Below are positions 5,468 to 6,319 of a DNA stretch of 6,319 bases, one piece after another. The number at the start of each line of letters is the position of its first letter. Positions within the stretch are counted from its first letter, which is position 1. The notes under the pieces are model-generated. The model was not told where the DNA came from and searched no databases. It saw nothing but the letters and a program-made list of their open reading frames with translations. Source of the stretch: an uncultured Clostridia bacterium. GTDB lineage: Bacteria > Bacillota > Clostridia > TANB77 > CAG-508. Location: NCBI GenBank assembly GCA_934177555.1, contig CAKPPL010000066.1, forward strand, positions 1 to 6,319, read 5' to 3'. Both the position numbers and the translations under genes were made by a program.

Positions 5468-6319
5468 ATGAAAAAAGACAACCAAAACAAATCTAACAAA
5501 AAAGCAAAATTAGTACTAGAAGCAATTTTAATTTTATTAATAATAGTAATTACTGTTGCTATGGCTTTAATGCTAAATAAAAACAAAAATGAAATGGATG
5601 AAAATACATTAACATATACAGATTTAATTCATGAAATACAAGAAGGAAATGTAGAAAAAATTGAAATGACAACAGGAAGTACAACATTAAAAGTAAAGAT
5701 GAAAAATATTGAAAAAGAAAAAAAGGCTATAATTCCAAGTACTCAAGTATTCACAGAATTAGTACAACAAAAAGTTTTAGAGGATTACAATATAAAACTT
5801 GAAACTAAAAATCCAACAATATGGGCTCAATTACCATCATATATAATATCATTTTTACCAACAGCCATAATGCTTGCATTATTTATAATGATATTTAAAA
5901 TGCAAGGACTAGGAGAAAAAGGTGAAGTTTATGATGACACAGAGAGAAAAACAAAAATTACATTTGAAGATATTGCAGGATTAGACGAAGAAAAAGAAGA
6001 ATTAAAAGAAATTGTAGAGTTTTTAAAAAGACCAAAAAAATTCACAGAAATGGGTGCTAAAATTCCAAAAGGAGTTTTATTATATGGTAAACCAGGAACA
6101 GGAAAAACATTAATAGCAAAAGCAATAGCAGGAGAAGCAGATGTTCCATTTATATCAATGAGTGGATCAGAATTTATAGAAATGTTTGCAGGTTTAGGAG
6201 CTTCAAGAGTTAGAAAATTATTTGAAAAAGCAAGAAAATTATCACCTTGTATAGTATTTATAGATGAAATTGATGCTATAGGTTCAAGAAGAACAAGTAA
6301 TAGTGGAGCAGAAACAGAG
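5468..6319 (+). CDS. ftsH: FtsH-type membrane AAA+ zinc protease, N-terminal part (truncated by the window end)
   Basis: The first 284 codons are present and the gene continues past the window. FtsH is a hexameric, membrane-anchored ATP-dependent protease that extracts and degrades membrane and short-lived cytosolic proteins. Visible parts are a basic N-terminus, a membrane segment at about residues 15-36, a periplasmic-type domain (LTYTDLIHEIQEGNVEKIE), and a second membrane segment at about 123-142. The AAA module begins with FEDIAGLDEEKEELKEIVEF. Walker A is GKPGTGKT (207-214), the pore loop is MFAGLGA (239-245, with Phe240 and Gly242 kept), and Walker B is CIVFIDEID (261-269). The pore loop and the GSRRTSNSG stretch after Walker B differ from the commoner MFVGVGA and GRQRG, suggesting a divergent FtsH paralogue. 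The HEXXH zinc site is outside the window. ATG 5468 has AGAAAGGA (5449-5456) 11 nt upstream. Confidence 0.9.
   Translation, partial: MKKDNQNKSNKKAKLVLEAILILLIIVITVAMALMLNKNKNEMDENTLTYTDLIHEIQEGNVEKIEMTTGSTTLKVKMKNIEKEKKAIIPSTQVFTELVQQKVLEDYNIKLETKNPTIWAQLPSYIISFLPTAIMLALFIMIFKMQGLGEKGEVYDDTERKTKITFEDIAGLDEEKEELKEIVEFLKRPKKFTEMGAKIPKGVLLYGKPGTGKTLIAKAIAGEADVPFISMSGSEFIEMFAGLGASRVRKLFEKARKLSPCIVFIDEIDAIGSRRTSNSGAETE

Noticed and set aside
5314..5586. Antisense open frame across the DUF1189-ftsH junction
   Set aside because: It is the complement of the Lys/Glu-rich tail and reads as repeated Leu/Phe. A poly-hydrophobic shadow of this kind is typical and has no independent support.
1..6319. Template repeat or reverse transcriptase of a DGR within this window
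   Set aside because: I looked for a second copy of the 1262-1420 segment and for a reverse-transcriptase-like ORF and found neither. Every other gene has a clear non-RT assignment, so any cassette must lie outside the window.

Overview
The window comes from an AT-rich, low-GC Gram-positive genome. Codons ending in A or T dominate, AGA is the usual Arg codon downstream of the first gene, and Shine-Dalgarno (SD) sites are of the AAGGA/GAGGG type. Gene content fits an anaerobic, probably uncultured gut member of the Clostridia (Bacillota): a 2-oxoacid:ferredoxin oxidoreductase beta-subunit tail, a type IV prepilin-like protein, TrmL, a FemABX aminoacyltransferase, an alanine racemase, a DUF1189-like membrane protein and an FtsH-type AAA protease. 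The taxonomic placement is an inference from composition and families. All supported genes are on the + strand.

Layout: (1) 1-143, the 3' end of a probable PorB-type subunit. (2) 152-1489, a 445-residue protein with a short-leader prepilin N-terminus, a PilV/GspI-like stalk and a large C-terminal domain. (3) 1502-2005, TrmL, followed by a rho-independent terminator at about 2006-2037. (4) A sigma-A-like promoter at about 2072-2100, then four closely spaced genes: femX-like (2154-3209), alr-like (3249-4373), DUF1189-like (4386-5435) and ftsH-like (5468 to the window end, truncated). The first three genes and the last four look like two transcription units.

The most interesting element is in gene 2. 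Residues about 371-418 (nt 1262-1405) have a C-type-lectin-like diversity-generating retroelement (DGR) target signature: a conserved YWVASRYV entry, an FGL core and an LRPVVTL exit, around a segment with a sharply different codon pattern. There, 33 of 48 codons end in a pyrimidine, against 16 of 48 just upstream, and all four Ala codons are GCT, against 9 of 9 GCA in the domain before it. An NNY-rich block is what adenine mutagenesis of a template rich in AAY codons produces. I therefore propose a DGR variable region on a pseudopilin, a pilus- or surface-displayed binding domain diversified in trans. No reverse transcriptase or template repeat is in the window, so this remains a hypothesis with a decisive test.

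The downstream operon points to the cell envelope: a FemX-like enzyme that adds amino acids to peptidoglycan precursors, an alanine racemase with unusual C-terminal residues that supplies a D-amino acid, a multi-pass membrane protein, and a membrane protease for quality control.
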